From Rhodospirillaceae bacterium (GTDB taxonomy: Bacteria > Pseudomonadota > Alphaproteobacteria > Rhodospirillales > Rhodospirillaceae), in the NCBI GenBank assembly GCA_002737725.1, contig NSIP01000005.1, positions 124,001-188,000 on the forward strand: a stretch of DNA of 64,000 nt, written 5' to 3'. Under the pieces are notes generated by a model. The model saw only the letters and a program-made list of their open reading frames with translations. It did no database searches and was not told the origin of the DNA. The position numbers and the translations under genes were made by a program. Positions 63,170-64,000 of this stretch are shown here, in pieces. Within the stretch, counting starts at the first letter, position 1. Every line of letters begins with the position of its first letter.

Positions 63170-63290
63170 TCAGGACTCCGCAATCACCACCTGATTACGC
63201 CCACTATGTTTGGCTTTGTAAATTGCGCCATCGGCAGCCTCGGTGAGATCGAGTGCTGTACGAAACTGCGGATATGTCGCGCATGTCAAC
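63170..63290 (-). pseudogene. 3' remnant of a GGDEF (diguanylate cyclase) gene
   Basis: The minus strand reads ATYPQFRTALDLTEAADGAIYKAKHSGRNQVVIAES and stops at TGA (63170-63172). This is the terminal helix-strand of a GGDEF domain (ADxALYxAKxxGRNxV). Nothing upstream encodes the rest of the domain; it is replaced by the promoter region of the next gene. Confidence 0.75.
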
Positions 63291-63395
63291 ATTTATAGAC
63301 GAGGTCATTCAAAACATTAAGAAACTCGATGTTTGATTTGCGTCGTTAAGATCGTGATATCTAATGAGCGCTAAACAACCCTGGGAGGATGAGAC

Positions 63396-64000
63396 ATGCG
63401 ATTCCACTGGATGATAGCTTTCGCGACTGCAGCGCTTGCAACGCAAGCCGCTTATTCTGCCGATGCGCCCAAGCCAACGTGGTCGCAAGAGGTCACCGAG
63501 TGTGATCGGCAAGCGGCTCATGGTGATGATCCGTGGCACGTCGCCCCACCGCGTGAAAAGAAAGACATGAACTTTGCGACCGCGATTCCAGCCTGCCTGG
63601 AAGCGGTGAAGAAGGACCCCGAAAATCCGCGCCTCAATTATCAAATGGGACGGCTATACGGTTACAGCGGTCAATGGGAAAAGGGCATGCCCTACCGCAA
63701 AAAGGCCGTCGATTTGAAATACCCGCAATCATTGTTCGTGATTGGGTGGTTATACTTATCGGGCGACACGATCGACAAGAAGGACCCCTGCCTGACGCAA
63801 ACCATGTGGCGCGAGTCAGCCAAGAGTAATCGTCTCGCTGCCCAGGTTGCCTTGCCGCATTACACCAAGACTGGCGCATTCAAAGGCTGTGGCCTTAATA
63901 TTCCAGACACAGAAATGATGGGATACCTCGAAGCCGCGTCCAAACAAACCAACGGCGATTTCTACACTGGTTTGCTAATTAAAGAACTTCAGGCTGATTT
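63396..64000 (+). CDS. Exported TPR/Sel1-like hypothetical protein, cut by the window edge
   Basis: The ATG at 63396 follows GGGAGGA by 7 nt. The first 21 or so residues (MRFHWMIAFATAALATQAAYSA) are a signal peptide. The mature part has helical repeats with small-residue spacing (YQMGRLYGYSGQWEKGMPYRKKAVDL, SLFVIGWLYLSGDTIDKKDPC), like Sel1/TPR proteins, and paired cysteines. At least 201 codons are open to the end of the window. The function is unknown. Confidence 0.75.
   Translation, partial: MRFHWMIAFATAALATQAAYSADAPKPTWSQEVTECDRQAAHGDDPWHVAPPREKKDMNFATAIPACLEAVKKDPENPRLNYQMGRLYGYSGQWEKGMPYRKKAVDLKYPQSLFVIGWLYLSGDTIDKKDPCLTQTMWRESAKSNRLAAQVALPHYTKTGAFKGCGLNIPDTEMMGYLEAASKQTNGDFYTGLLIKELQAD

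Overview
The window is bacterial chromosome, almost certainly from an alphaproteobacterium. The evidence is gene order and lineage-restricted families: yebC-ruvCAB-ybgC-tolQRAB-pal-cpoB-tilS-ftsH in one direction, serC-serA-hisZ-purA, zapA followed by a 6S RNA and then the 5-formyl-THF cyclo-ligase, a TrcR/DUF1013 cell-cycle factor, and DUF1192, DUF6476 and DUF4164-like small proteins. I cannot name a genus; a Rhodospirillales-like relative is a guess. No tRNA, rRNA, CRISPR array, prophage or insertion sequence is visible.

Layout. Positions 1-4500 hold the start of an MFS transporter, a Tat-signal HisC-like aminotransferase, a decayed metallo-beta-lactamase-fold gene, a JAMM peptidase, a small membrane protein and rluD. 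From 4649 to 28324 nearly everything is on the minus strand: purA, hisZ, serA, serC, thiD, glmM, folP, ftsH, tilS, the Tol-Pal envelope genes, ruvCAB/yebC, a YmdB-type phosphoesterase, the folate cyclo-ligase, 6S RNA, zapA and a coiled-coil partner. From 28518 to 42237 comes a mixed housekeeping block: class I aldolase, thiE, epmA/efp, suhB, an OmpA-like protein, rpmE, a quinone oxidoreductase, trcR and purEK.

From 42408 to 59472 lies an accessory catabolic island made of two convergent operons. The plus-strand operon encodes a class III CoA-transferase, a UbiD-type decarboxylase with a tiny zinc-ribbon partner, two SDRs, an aldehyde dehydrogenase, a haem-oxygenase-like diiron protein (HDO), a GntR/HutC repressor, a dienelactone hydrolase and two tandem GSTs. 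Two GGTATA/TATACC palindromes upstream of the CoA-transferase and ubiD genes fit a HutC-type operator. The minus-strand operon encodes a flavin reductase, an FAD monooxygenase, an Asp/Glu-racemase-superfamily protein lacking the first catalytic Cys, a PuuE-like polysaccharide-deacetylase-fold hydrolase and a second aldehyde dehydrogenase, with a divergent IclR regulator. Together they look like an uncharacterised pathway for an aromatic or N-heteroaromatic acid; the substrate is not deducible from sequence alone. This island is the best candidate here for an undescribed system.

From 59556 to 64000 are a DUF4197 pseudogene, an APC amino-acid permease, a near-consensus sigma-54 promoter driving a truncated ORF fused to an SDR fragment, an intact NmrA-like SDR, a diguanylate-cyclase tail and the start of an exported repeat protein.

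A recurrent theme is gene decay outside the core: about eight loci carry stops, frameshifts, internal deletions or lost catalytic residues while the essential genes are intact. Two genes, thiE and ubiD, appear to start at ATT. An ~89-bp two-hairpin palindromic element occurs twice.
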